Shown here one piece after another: positions 8,816-16,830 of a stretch of 64,000 bases of DNA (its first letter is position 1; every line of letters begins with the position of its first letter). The notes beneath the pieces were generated by a model. It worked only from the letters and a program-made list of their open reading frames with translations, made no database searches and had not been told where the DNA came from. Origin of the DNA: Nocardiopsis sp. NRRL B-16309 (GTDB lineage: Bacteria > Actinomycetota > Actinomycetes > Streptosporangiales > Streptosporangiaceae); assembly GCF_001279585.1 (NCBI RefSeq), contig NZ_LGEC01000069.1, positions 1 through 64,000 on the forward strand, in the 5' to 3' direction. The position numbers and the translations under genes are program-made.

Positions 8816-9887
8816 AGTGCGCCGTGCCGACGAAGTCCGCGACGTCCGCGGCGATCTCCCGCGGGTACTCGCCGTTGACCGCGTGCGAGGCGTCGGGGTA
8901 GGTCACCACCGTGCTCCGTGGCAGCGTCCGCTCCGCCACCCGGGCGGCCTCGGCGGGGTCGTGCATCACGGACTCGCCCGCGAGGATCACCAGCACCGGC
9001 GGGCGCACGCCTTCGAGCTGGTCGCCGGTGAACCGGGTCGGCGCGGGGAGCGCGAGGGAGTAGTGCCGCATCCCTGCCTCGATCATGTCCGCCACCGGGA
9101 CGTCCTCGACCGGCGCGCCACCGGCGGTCCACTGGTTGAACCCGTCGCGCCAGCTCTTCGGGAACCAGGGGACCGAGGCGGGGATGGAGCGCAGCACCAC
9201 CTCCAGCGGCAGGTCGGCGAAGGTCACCGCCGGATCGAGCAGAATGAGGCCGGCCACGGTCTCCGGGTGCCGGATCGCGAGGTTCATGGCGGTCCACCCG
9301 CCGATCGACAACCCGAGCAGCTGCACCTTCGGCTCGGGCAGCTGGGAGAGCGCCTGGTGCAGCCACAGCGCCTGGTCCGCGTCGTCGCGCACAGGGCCGG
9401 ACTGGATGCTCGCGCCGGGCTCGCCGAGCAGGTCGATCAGGTACACGGTCCGCACCTCGCGCAGGGACGCGAGGTTGTCGGCGAACACCGGCGCGGCCGC
9501 GGCCCGGCCGGGGAGCAGGACCAGCGGCTCCTTCGAGGGAGCGGCACCGTCGAACCGGTACATCCGGACCACGCCGTAGTCCGTGCGCAGGTCCAGGACG
9601 TCGTCCGGTGCGGGCAGCTCCGCCATCGCCCGCTCGTAGGCGGCGAAGAAGGCGTCGTGGCCCTCCGCGGAGGTGAAGTGGCCGACGGGTGCCCCGCCCC
9701 GGGTGACGGCCCAGCCGAGGAGGAGGGCGGCCGTCAGCACGATCGCGCCCGCGCGCAGCAGGCGCCGCCGACGCCGGGGCACCGCCGTCCGTGCGTCCGT
9801 GCTCGTGTCCGTGTTCGTCGCCGTGCCCGCGTCCGCGCCGGCGTCCCCGGTCGTGTCCGACTCGGCGGCCGGTCGGTCGTCCCGCAT
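8814..9887 (-). CDS. membrane-anchored alpha/beta hydrolase
   Basis: This 357-residue protein begins with about 35 Asp/Thr-rich residues, then a basic stretch RRRRRLLR and one hydrophobic helix (about 43-61), placing the catalytic domain outside the membrane (type II anchor). The nucleophile elbow is GLSIGG with Ser194. The acid residue probably follows LILLDPAV, and the His is in DASHAVNGE near the C-terminus. The fold is clear but the substrate is unknown. The promoter region holds two TetR-like operators inside a larger inverted repeat, and a TetR gene follows downstream, so it is probably the inducible output of that regulator. Confidence 0.85.
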   Translation of the reverse strand: MRDDRPAAESDTTGDAGADAGTATNTDTSTDARTAVPRRRRRLLRAGAIVLTAALLLGWAVTRGGAPVGHFTSAEGHDAFFAAYERAMAELPAPDDVLDLRTDYGVVRMYRFDGAAPSKEPLVLLPGRAAAAPVFADNLASLREVRTVYLIDLLGEPGASIQSGPVRDDADQALWLHQALSQLPEPKVQLLGLSIGGWTAMNLAIRHPETVAGLILLDPAVTFADLPLEVVLRSIPASVPWFPKSWRDGFNQWTAGGAPVEDVPVADMIEAGMRHYSLALPAPTRFTGDQLEGVRPPVLVILAGESVMHDPAEAARVAERTLPRSTVVTYPDASHAVNGEYPREIAADVADFVGTAH

Positions 9888-9900
9888 GGCGTCCCTCGTC

Positions 9901-9960
9901 CCCGCTTGCCTGACCCTACGGTCAATAGTCTGACCACATGGTCAGAAAAAGGCAAGCGGG
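9901..9960. promoter_or_regulatory. nested operators upstream of the hydrolase gene
   Basis: Two dyads, TGACC-CTAC-GGTCA (9911-9924) and CTGACCA-CA-TGGTCAG (9930-9945), start 20 bp apart on the same helix face. A perfect 10-bp inverted repeat (CCCGCTTGCC at 9901-9910 and GGCAAGCGGG at 9951-9960) flanks both. A TAGGGT -10-like hexamer on the minus strand overlaps the first dyad. TetR-family binding is inferred from half-site form and the neighbouring gene. Confidence 0.65.
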
Positions 9961-10144
9961 TGCCCCCGAACGGTCGAACCGGTGCGTTGGGAGGGGCGCC
10001 GTCCCAGGAGTCCAGGGGCCGGTCGCGGGCGGACCGGGGTCGGGCGGCCGGCCCAGGGCCGCGAACCAGAAGGGGGCCGAGGGGCCGGAGTCGGGACACG
10101 CGGTGACCGACGGCCGGAGCAGGGGCCGACGAAGGAAGGCGCGG

Positions 10145-11251
10145 TCAGCCGGGGACCAGGACTCCGGCCAGCAGCAGGACCGACAGCAGCCCCGCGACCA
10201 CCGCGGCCGTGACCGCGTAGTGGCGTGCGGACGCCCGCCCCGGCATCCACCTGACCGCCACCATCGCAGCGGTCAGTGCCGTGATCCCGATCGGCAGCAG
10301 CGCCCGCCACACGCGGTCGAAGGAGTCCATCGGCAGGAACGGGGCCGCGCCGTACAGCGACAGGACCAGTGCCGGAAGCGCCACCAGCGCCGCGCCGACC
10401 CCGGCCACGAGCGTGAACCGGTCCTGCGACTCCGAGCCCTGGGCGATCGCGAACGTGGACATGCTGTTGAGCAGGGAGTGCAGCCGGGAGGCCTCCTCCG
10501 CCAGTTCGGCGTCCATCGCCTCGCAGTGGCGCACGCCCGCCCGGTGGGTGACCGTCCACTCCGGGAGGTCCCCCGCCGGTGCCGACTCCTTCGTGTGCGG
10601 GAGGCCGGCCAGGTACACGCCGTCGTGCCAGAGCCAGATCCACAGCCCCTGACGGGCCGCCTCCACCGCCTGGTCGCGCGCCCGCCCCACCGCCGTGGCG
10701 AGTTCGACGGCCGCCGCCAGCAGGGGTCGCAGCGCGGTGTCGGACCGTCCGGCGAGCTGGTCGGCGATCGCGCGTTCGAGCTCGTAGCGCAGGCCGCGCA
10801 GGCGGAGCACCTGGTTGCGGGAGCCCTCCGCGAACGCCTTGGCCATGGTGACGGCGACACGCGCGGCATCGCCGTCGAACCCGTGCGCCGGTTCGGCGAG
10901 GGAGGCGATGAGGTCGTCGTCGGCCGCGGAAACGGGCTCGGTCTCCTCGTGCCAGCCACCGGCCTCCGACCACACCGCCTGGAGCGCGAGCGTGACCCGG
11001 GGGCGCTCCTCCCCGGTCGCCGCCACGCGGACCCGGCCCACGAACAGGCGCCGACGCCCGGACCCGCCCACCACACGGAGCAGCGGCGCGACCATGAACA
11101 CCCCGGACGGGGACGCCTCGAAGGCCTCCTGCTCGCCGTCCTCCCACGGCGCGGCGAGGGGGACCACGGAGATGACGGCCTCCCTGCCGCGGTCGCTTCG
11201 GGGCGTCCGTCCCTGCAGGACCCGGTGTCCCTTCTCGGGTGCTTCGTGCAT
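10145..11251 (-). CDS. CorA-like membrane protein without the GMN motif
   Basis: This 368-residue protein has a soluble, helix-rich N-terminal two thirds. It ends in a long helix (EEASRLHSLLNSMSTFAIAQ) leading into three hydrophobic segments, the first being FTLVAGVGAALVALPALVLS followed by LYGAAP. The layout resembles CorA divalent-cation channels, where the same position carries YGMN, but here Met-Asn is replaced and an extra transmembrane segment follows. Transport function is therefore doubtful. ATG 11251 gives the full length; no clear ribosome site was found. It is transcribed towards the hydrolase promoter region and is not obviously in an operon. Confidence 0.6.
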   Translation of the reverse strand: MHEAPEKGHRVLQGRTPRSDRGREAVISVVPLAAPWEDGEQEAFEASPSGVFMVAPLLRVVGGSGRRRLFVGRVRVAATGEERPRVTLALQAVWSEAGGWHEETEPVSAADDDLIASLAEPAHGFDGDAARVAVTMAKAFAEGSRNQVLRLRGLRYELERAIADQLAGRSDTALRPLLAAAVELATAVGRARDQAVEAARQGLWIWLWHDGVYLAGLPHTKESAPAGDLPEWTVTHRAGVRHCEAMDAELAEEASRLHSLLNSMSTFAIAQGSESQDRFTLVAGVGAALVALPALVLSLYGAAPFLPMDSFDRVWRALLPIGITALTAAMVAVRWMPGRASARHYAVTAAVVAGLLSVLLLAGVLVPG

Positions 11252-11347
11252 GCGCGGAAGATTACGGGATGTGGTTGTTCACCCGGATATCGCCCAGTTC
11301 AGGAGGATGCGTCGGTGGCGCCGGGCGCGTCGGCCGCCCGCGGCGGG

Positions 11348-13522
11348 TCACCCCGGCGGGAGTGCCTGTTCGGCCCAGATCGTCTTGCCCGCCCCGGTGT
11401 GGCGGCTGCCCCAGCGCTCGGTGAGCTGGGCGACGATGAGCAGGCCCCGGCCGCCCTCGTCGTAGACCCGGGCGCGCCGCAGGTGGGGCGCGGCGCTCCC
11501 GGCGTCAGAGACCTCGCAGATGAGCGTCTGGTCGCGGATGAGTCGGAGCCGCACCGGCGGACTGCCGTAGCGCAGGGCGTTGGTGACCAGCTCGCTCACG
11601 ACCATCTCGGTGACGAAGGCCGCGTCCTCCAGCCCCCAGTCGGCCAGCTGGGCACCGGCGAGAGCGCGTGCCCGGGAGACGATCGCCGGGTCGCTGGGCA
11701 GGTCCCACGTGGCGACGTGGTCCGCGTCCAGGCCCCGGGTCCGGGCCAGCAGGAGCGCGATGTCGTCCGTGCGGCGGCCCGGCAGCACCGCGCGCAGCAC
11801 CCTGTCGCAGGCGTCCTCCAGGGCCGGACCGGCGTCGGCCAGGGCGGCGCGCATCAGCTCGTACCCGGCGTTCGGATCACGGTCGGGCGCCTCGACCAGG
11901 CCGTCGGTGTACAGGGCCAGAACGCTGCCCTCGGGCACGTCGAACTCGGTGACCTCGAAGGGCAGGCCGCCCAGGCCCAGCGGCGGGCCGACCGGGATGT
12001 CCAGGAACTCGACGCGGCCGTCCGGGGTGGCCAGCGCCGGGGGCGGGTGCCCGGCCCTGGCGATGCCGCAGCGCCGCGAGACCGGATCGTAGACGGCGTA
12101 CAGGCAGGTCGCGCCGAACTCGCCCGCGCCCTCGCCCTGCCCGGACGGTCCCCCGTTCGCGGCCGCCTCCTCGCGGTCCAGGCGCAGCACGAGGTCGTCC
12201 AGCTGTGTGAGCAGCTCGTCCGGAGCCAGGTCCACGTCGGCCAGCGTGCGCACCGCCGTGCGCAGCCGCCCCATGGTGGCCGAGGCCTGCAGCCCGTGGC
12301 CGACCACGTCGCCCACCACCAGCGCCACCCGCGCCCCCGACAGCGGGATGACGTCGAACCAGTCGCCGCCGACCCCGGCCCGCGAGTGGGCGGGCAGGTA
12401 GCGCGAGGCCGACTCCACCGCCGCCTGCCGAGGCGCGCGGTGGGGCAGGAGGCTGTGCTGGAGGGCGAGCGCGTTCGCGCGCTCCCGTGTGTACCGGCGG
12501 GCGTTGTCGACGCACAGCGCCGCGCGGGAGGCGAGTTCCTCCGCCAGGAACTGGTCGTCCTCTCCGAAGGGTTCGGGTGTGCGGTGGCGGGCCAGGATCA
12601 GCAGCCCCAGGGTCACACCGCGGGCGGTCAGGGGCACCAGCAGCTTCGAGTGCATCCCGTGCCGCGTCATGCTGTGGGCGCGGTCGGGGGCGTCGGCGGC
12701 CCACCAGCGCACATGGGCGTCGTCGACCGTGTACCGCGCCGCCTGCCCCGTGCCCAGCGCCCGGCCCGGCGGTGAGTGCGCGGTGTAGGTGTGCAGCCCG
12801 CCGAGCGGGATCACGGACTCGGGGCAGCCCTCGATCACCGAGCGCTGGGCGGACCGGCGGAAGACCGCGTCACCGCTCGGAGGGACCGGGTCGGCCTCCT
12901 CGCCCCGCACGACCGCGTCCAGCAGGTCCACGACGGCGAAGTCGGCGAAGTGCTCCGTGCTGACCTGGGCCAGTTCGTCGGCGGTCCGGGCCACGTCCAG
13001 GGTGGTGCCGATGCGCAGCCCGACCTCGTTGAGCACGCCGAGCCGTCGGCGGGCCCGGTACTGCTCGGTGGTGTCCACTCCCGCCACGGACATCGCCCGG
13101 ACCCGGCCGTCGGCGTCCTTGACGGGATACAGGTTCAGCAGCCAGGCGTGATCGCGTGACTCGCCGGGAGGCCGCAGGTACGCCTCGTAGGGCACCGACG
13201 CGCCGTCGCGCAGGACCCGTTCGACGACCGCGTCGACGTGCTCCAGGCCCTGGACGAGCCGGTCGGGGCCGGACTCGCTCAGACGCAGGCCCAGCAGGTC
13301 GCGCTCGGGCCTGCCCATCGCCCGTTCCATGGCCGCGTTCACCGCGATCGCGCGGGCCCGGTGGTCGAAGAGCGCCATCGGCAGCGGGATCTGGTCCAGG
13401 GCCCACTGCTTGAGCACGGCCGTGGACGGAGCACTGTTGTCGCCCGCGCGGTCGCGGACGGCGTCGGCCTGCTCGGGTACGGCTGCCGCGGGCACGACCG
13501 CCGGGGCGTCCTCGCTGTCCAT
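11348..13522 (-). CDS. PAS-GAF-PP2C (SpoIIE) phosphatase with RsbW-like kinase domain
   Basis: This 724-residue regulator of the partner-switching type has a PAS domain (about 45-150, LDQIPLPMALFDHRARAIAV), a GAF domain (about 170-340), and an RsbU/SpoIIE PP2C phosphatase (about 385-600, GVGGDWFDVIPL, VGDVVGHGL, YTDGLVEA). A C-terminal HATPase_c anti-sigma-kinase-like domain includes ELVTNALRYGS and DEGGRGLLIVAQL. Such proteins dephosphorylate anti-anti-sigma factors in response to signals. ATG 13522 follows GGGGAGG with 6-nt spacing. It is monocistronic, cytosolic and has no sensor transmembrane helix. The partner anti-sigma antagonist is not in the window. Confidence 0.9.
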   Translation of the reverse strand: MDSEDAPAVVPAAAVPEQADAVRDRAGDNSAPSTAVLKQWALDQIPLPMALFDHRARAIAVNAAMERAMGRPERDLLGLRLSESGPDRLVQGLEHVDAVVERVLRDGASVPYEAYLRPPGESRDHAWLLNLYPVKDADGRVRAMSVAGVDTTEQYRARRRLGVLNEVGLRIGTTLDVARTADELAQVSTEHFADFAVVDLLDAVVRGEEADPVPPSGDAVFRRSAQRSVIEGCPESVIPLGGLHTYTAHSPPGRALGTGQAARYTVDDAHVRWWAADAPDRAHSMTRHGMHSKLLVPLTARGVTLGLLILARHRTPEPFGEDDQFLAEELASRAALCVDNARRYTRERANALALQHSLLPHRAPRQAAVESASRYLPAHSRAGVGGDWFDVIPLSGARVALVVGDVVGHGLQASATMGRLRTAVRTLADVDLAPDELLTQLDDLVLRLDREEAAANGGPSGQGEGAGEFGATCLYAVYDPVSRRCGIARAGHPPPALATPDGRVEFLDIPVGPPLGLGGLPFEVTEFDVPEGSVLALYTDGLVEAPDRDPNAGYELMRAALADAGPALEDACDRVLRAVLPGRRTDDIALLLARTRGLDADHVATWDLPSDPAIVSRARALAGAQLADWGLEDAAFVTEMVVSELVTNALRYGSPPVRLRLIRDQTLICEVSDAGSAAPHLRRARVYDEGGRGLLIVAQLTERWGSRHTGAGKTIWAEQALPPG

Positions 13523-13761
13523 GCACCGCCTCCCCCCACCGCGGCCCCTGGTTCCAGCTTGCGCCCTCGGCGCGGGATGCACAACTGTGACGAGCCGCTG
13601 ACCTGGGGTGGAGCGCGCGAGGGCGGGGCGCGGGACCCGGACCCCGGCGAGGCCCGGGCCCCACGTGTGCGCTGGGGCGCGTTCCCCTGTCGACTGATGA
13701 GAACGCGGCGAGAGTGCCGCCGGGGCGCCGCGCAGCAGGGCGAGTGTCCGCGGAACACGCG

Positions 13762-14937
13762 CTAGCCGCGGGCCGCCGACAGGACGACGTCGACCAGGCG
13801 CTCGGCGGCGTCGGGGCGGCCGTGCTCGCGGGCGCGCTCGGCGATCCGCTCGCGCCCCCGCGGGTCGGACAGCAGGGAGTCCACCGCCGTCCGCAGGTGC
13901 TCGGGCGTGACGTCGTCGAGCAGGGCCACGGCGGCGCCGGAGTCCCGCAGGTGCCGGGCGTTGTGGCGCTGCTCGTCGCCCGCGGACGTGGCGAGCGGGA
14001 CGAACACGGCCGCCTTGCCCAGGGCGGTCAGCTCGGCGATCGTCCCCGCTCCGCTGCGCGAGATCACCACGTCGGCCAGGGCCAGCACGTCAGGCAGCTC
14101 CGGGCCGACGAAGGCCGTCAGGTGGTAGCGCCCGGCCAGATCGGCGGGCAGCTCGGCCGCGTGCCCGCGCAGGGCCTCCAGGTTCGCGGCGCCGCACTGG
14201 TGCACCACGTTGGCGCGCGCGAGCAGCCACGGCAGGACGGCGCGTACGGTGTCGTTGATCTGGGCCGAGCCCTGCGCGCCGCCGGTGACGTACACGGTGG
14301 GCAGCTCCGGGTCGTGCCCCTCGAACCCCAGACCCTTGGCGCCCAGGTCGGCCTGCCCCGTCAGCACCTCGGGGCGGACGGGGTTGCCGGTCACGGCGGC
14401 GCTGTCGCGCGCGCCGTCGGGGAGGAGTCCGAGGGTGGAGGGGGAGGACACCGCGACACGGGCGGCCACCCGGGCCAGGACCTTGTTGGCCAGTCCCAGG
14501 CGGACGGTCTGCTCGTGCACGACCAGGGGCCGCCCGCACAGTTTCGCGGCCAGGCCCACCGGAACCGCCACGTAGCCGCCGGTGGCCAGGACCGCGTCGG
14601 GCTTGAAGTCCGAGACGAGCGAATGCGCCTGGGCCACACCGATGGGCACGTTGGCCATGTCGCGGATGTTCTCCGGGGAGGCCAGCTTGAGCGGGTTCCT
14701 GGACCGGCGGATCTTGCCGGTGGCCACCGGGGCGAAGGCGATGCCGTGGCCGGCCGCGACCCGGGACTCCAGGCTGTCCTCCGTGCCCACCCACAGGACG
14801 TCCAGGGTGTGGCCCGCGGCCTCCAGGCGGTCGCGCAGGGCGCGCACGGTGGTGAGCGCGGGGTAGGTGTGGCCACCTGTCCCCCCGCCGGTCACGATCA
14901 GACGCAGGTCCCGCAGGGGGAGGTCGTCGCTGTTCAC
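13762..14937 (-). CDS. murG: MurG-type UDP-N-acetylglucosamine transferase
   Basis: This 391-residue GT28 glycosyltransferase matches MurG, which adds GlcNAc to lipid I at the inner membrane face. Visible are the glycine-rich GGGTGGHTYPAL (17-28), KIRRSRNPLKL, VLATGGYVAVPVGLAA, VTGGAQGSAQIND and the UDP-GlcNAc site region SRSGAGTIAELTALGKAAVFVPL, of which the first 16 residues are the core. GTG 14937 is the likely start, with AGGAA just upstream. There are no neighbouring mur/fts genes, so this is a stand-alone copy and may be a second MurG with a specialised role. Confidence 0.85.
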   Translation of the reverse strand: MNSDDLPLRDLRLIVTGGGTGGHTYPALTTVRALRDRLEAAGHTLDVLWVGTEDSLESRVAAGHGIAFAPVATGKIRRSRNPLKLASPENIRDMANVPIGVAQAHSLVSDFKPDAVLATGGYVAVPVGLAAKLCGRPLVVHEQTVRLGLANKVLARVAARVAVSSPSTLGLLPDGARDSAAVTGNPVRPEVLTGQADLGAKGLGFEGHDPELPTVYVTGGAQGSAQINDTVRAVLPWLLARANVVHQCGAANLEALRGHAAELPADLAGRYHLTAFVGPELPDVLALADVVISRSGAGTIAELTALGKAAVFVPLATSAGDEQRHNARHLRDSGAAVALLDDVTPEHLRTAVDSLLSDPRGRERIAERAREHGRPDAAERLVDVVLSAARG

Positions 14938-15291
14938 ACGATTCCTATCTGGTGGCTCCGGAGCGGTGCGGAGCAGATGGTTCGGGCAGGGCGGGGCGGT
15001 GGGCGGCCGGGGCGGTAGCCGCGCGGTGACCCCACAGCACCGTAACGCCCGCCGGGACCGGTCCTCGCACGCGCGTGGGCGGCGCACTGGGCAGTGGGAC
15101 GCGCACCGGGCGCGCCCGGTTCCGTCGGGCGCCCCGGGCGGTCCCTCGCGGTCCTGTGAACCGCCCTGTGAACGGCCTTCAGGAACCGTGCCGGGTGGTC
15201 GCGCGGTCCACGCTCACGAAGGGTCGGACACCGCGGTCGTGTGAGGCGGGACACGACACGCGAGGGGCGCGCGGCGCCGTCCGCGACGGAG
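14938..15291. other. gene-free intergenic stretch
   Basis: There are 354 bp between the murG start and the methyltransferase stop. It holds the murG promoter region. I see no supported gene or hairpin; the only repeat is a short CCCTGTGAAC direct duplication near 15150-15175. Confidence 0.6.
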
Positions 15292-16194
15292 TCACGCGGT
15301 CACCGCGCGCCCGGTCCACAGGATCGTGGGCTGGACGACGTACGCGTCGGGGTCGGACCCGACCCACTGCGCACTGTCCGGGTCGAGGAGCGCTTCGGCG
15401 CGGGCGAGGTCCGCGTCGTCCATCCCGGCGGCGCGTCCGTGCGAGGCGGCGGCGTGGCGCATCTCGGGCCAGGCGATCTGCTCCAGGAAGGTGCGCGCGG
15501 CGGGCTCCGAGGAGGGAGCGGCGAGGGGGAGGACCCGCAGCGCGACGTCGGCGAGCCCCGCTCCGCGCATCCACGCACCGAGCCGCTCGTAGTGGGTCGG
15601 CCCGTCGACGGGCAGGCCCCAGGTGAGTTCGGACGCGGTGCGGACGAGCCGTTCCAGGCGGGAGTGCCCGGGCAGGAACATCGACTGGTAGTAGTTCGTC
15701 GTGAACAGCGCCAGCACTCCGCCGGGCGCGAGGGCTCCCGCGAGCGCGCGGACGATGGCGGCCGGGTCCTCGAAGGTGGCCGGCCACACGACGTCGGAGG
15801 ACCAGATCAGGTCGAAGCCGCGCTCGGCGGTGGCGGCCTCGCCCGCGACGTCGCGGAGGTCGGCCACGCGCAGATCGAGGTCGGGGGCCGGTGCGCCGTC
15901 GACCCGGTCCCTCGCCGCCTCGATCGCCCGGGCGTCGGCATCGACGGCGAGCACCGTGCCGCCGCTCCGGCGGGCCACGGCCAGGAGTTCCGGCAGGGCG
16001 CCCCCGCCTCCCGTGCCGGCGTCGAGGATCCGCAGCGCGCGGTCCGGCTCGGGCAGCGGGATCGCCGCGACCGCGGCGGACACGGCCGGGGCCGCGAAGT
16101 CACGGTTGGCGACGAGGTAGTCGACGTACCGGCTGGTGTCCGGACCCGCGCCCGTGTCGTCCTTGCGCGCGTCGGTGCCCACGTCCGAGTTCAC
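15292..16194 (-). CDS. class I SAM-dependent methyltransferase, putative Zur target
   Basis: This 300-residue Rossmann methyltransferase has motif I ILDAGTGGGG (56-65), an acidic residue after VLAVDAD, and a motif IV-like FDLIWSSDVVWP. The C-terminal half (NYYQSMFLPGHSRLERLV) is helix-rich and probably substrate-binding. The substrate is unknown. A Zur-type box with a TAGGGT -10 hexamer lies 50 bp upstream of ATG 16194, the same arrangement as at the MFS gene at 20.6 kb, so zinc-dependent repression is inferred. It is monocistronic. Confidence 0.85.
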   Translation of the reverse strand: MNSDVGTDARKDDTGAGPDTSRYVDYLVANRDFAAPAVSAAVAAIPLPEPDRALRILDAGTGGGGALPELLAVARRSGGTVLAVDADARAIEAARDRVDGAPAPDLDLRVADLRDVAGEAATAERGFDLIWSSDVVWPATFEDPAAIVRALAGALAPGGVLALFTTNYYQSMFLPGHSRLERLVRTASELTWGLPVDGPTHYERLGAWMRGAGLADVALRVLPLAAPSSEPAARTFLEQIAWPEMRHAAASHGRAAGMDDADLARAEALLDPDSAQWVGSDPDAYVVQPTILWTGRAVTA

Positions 16195-16243
16195 TGTGTC
16201 CTCCTGCGGTTCGGTGGTGACGTTCGCCCCACCCTAGCGTGAA

Positions 16244-16258
16244 TGATTATCATTTCCA
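16244..16258. promoter_or_regulatory. Zur-type box (a)
   Basis: TGATTATCATTTCCA matches 13 of 15 positions of the actinobacterial Zur palindrome TGAAAATnATTTTCA. It also contains the perfect 13-bp palindrome AATGATTATCATT (16242-16254). On the minus strand it is followed by TAGGGT, a -10-like hexamer, upstream of the methyltransferase at 16194. Confidence 0.7.
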
Positions 16259-16411
16259 TGGCTTGGTCCAGCCCCGGAGGCGGGCGCTCCGCTGCCGACC
16301 CCGGCGTCGGCCCGGATCCCGATCCCGGCCGGTGCGCCCCCGGCCGCGTCACCCGGTACGGCCGCGCCGACGGATGCGCGAAGGGTCGTCGTTCCGCGAT
16401 GATGAGAGCTG

Positions 16412-16823
16412 GGACACCACTGCTTCGGCATGGTGATGGGCAACCTGGCGGCCACCAGCCACGGGGCCTGCGTGGTGATCCCCGCCCCGTCCTTCGAGCC
16501 CGGCGCCACCCTGCCAGCGGTGGCCGCGGAGCGGTGCACCCGCGGTCCACCCCGACATCGTCGACGCACAGGTCGTCGGGGCCCCCGACGAGAAGTACGG
16601 GGAGGAGCTGATGGCCTGGATCACACCGGCGCAGGGCGCCGGGCGGATCATGGCGGAGTCCCTGCGCGAGTTCTGCGAGGGGCGGCTCGCGCACCACAAG
16701 ACTCCCCGCCACGTCCACCTGGTCGACGAGTTCCCGATGACCGTGACCGATCCGCAAGGTCGAGATGCGCGAGCGGTCGGTGCGCCTCCTGGGCCCCGCG
16801 GCGCCGGAGGGGCCGGGGGAGTG
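16412..16823 (+). pseudogene. fatty-acyl-CoA synthetase (AMP-binding) remnant
   Basis: One frame reads HHCFGMVMGNLAATSHGAC, then VVIPAPSFEPGATL, a characteristic acyl-CoA synthetase block. After AAERCT about 200 residues are missing and homology resumes in another frame: HPDIVDAQVVGAPDEKYGEE, WITPAQGAGR and HHKTPRHVHLVDEFPMTVT. A one-base deletion then shifts the final IRKVEMRERSV. There are at least one internal deletion and two frame changes, so this is non-functional. The intact family is about 530-550 residues. Confidence 0.75.
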
Positions 16824-16830
16824 AGGCCGC

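Noticed and set aside
9938..12775. A plus-strand open frame of 945 codons antisense to the CorA-like and PAS/PP2C genes
   Set aside because: It is rich in Gly, Arg, Ala, Val and Gln without domains, and exactly antisense to well-supported genes. High GC makes long shadow frames common here.
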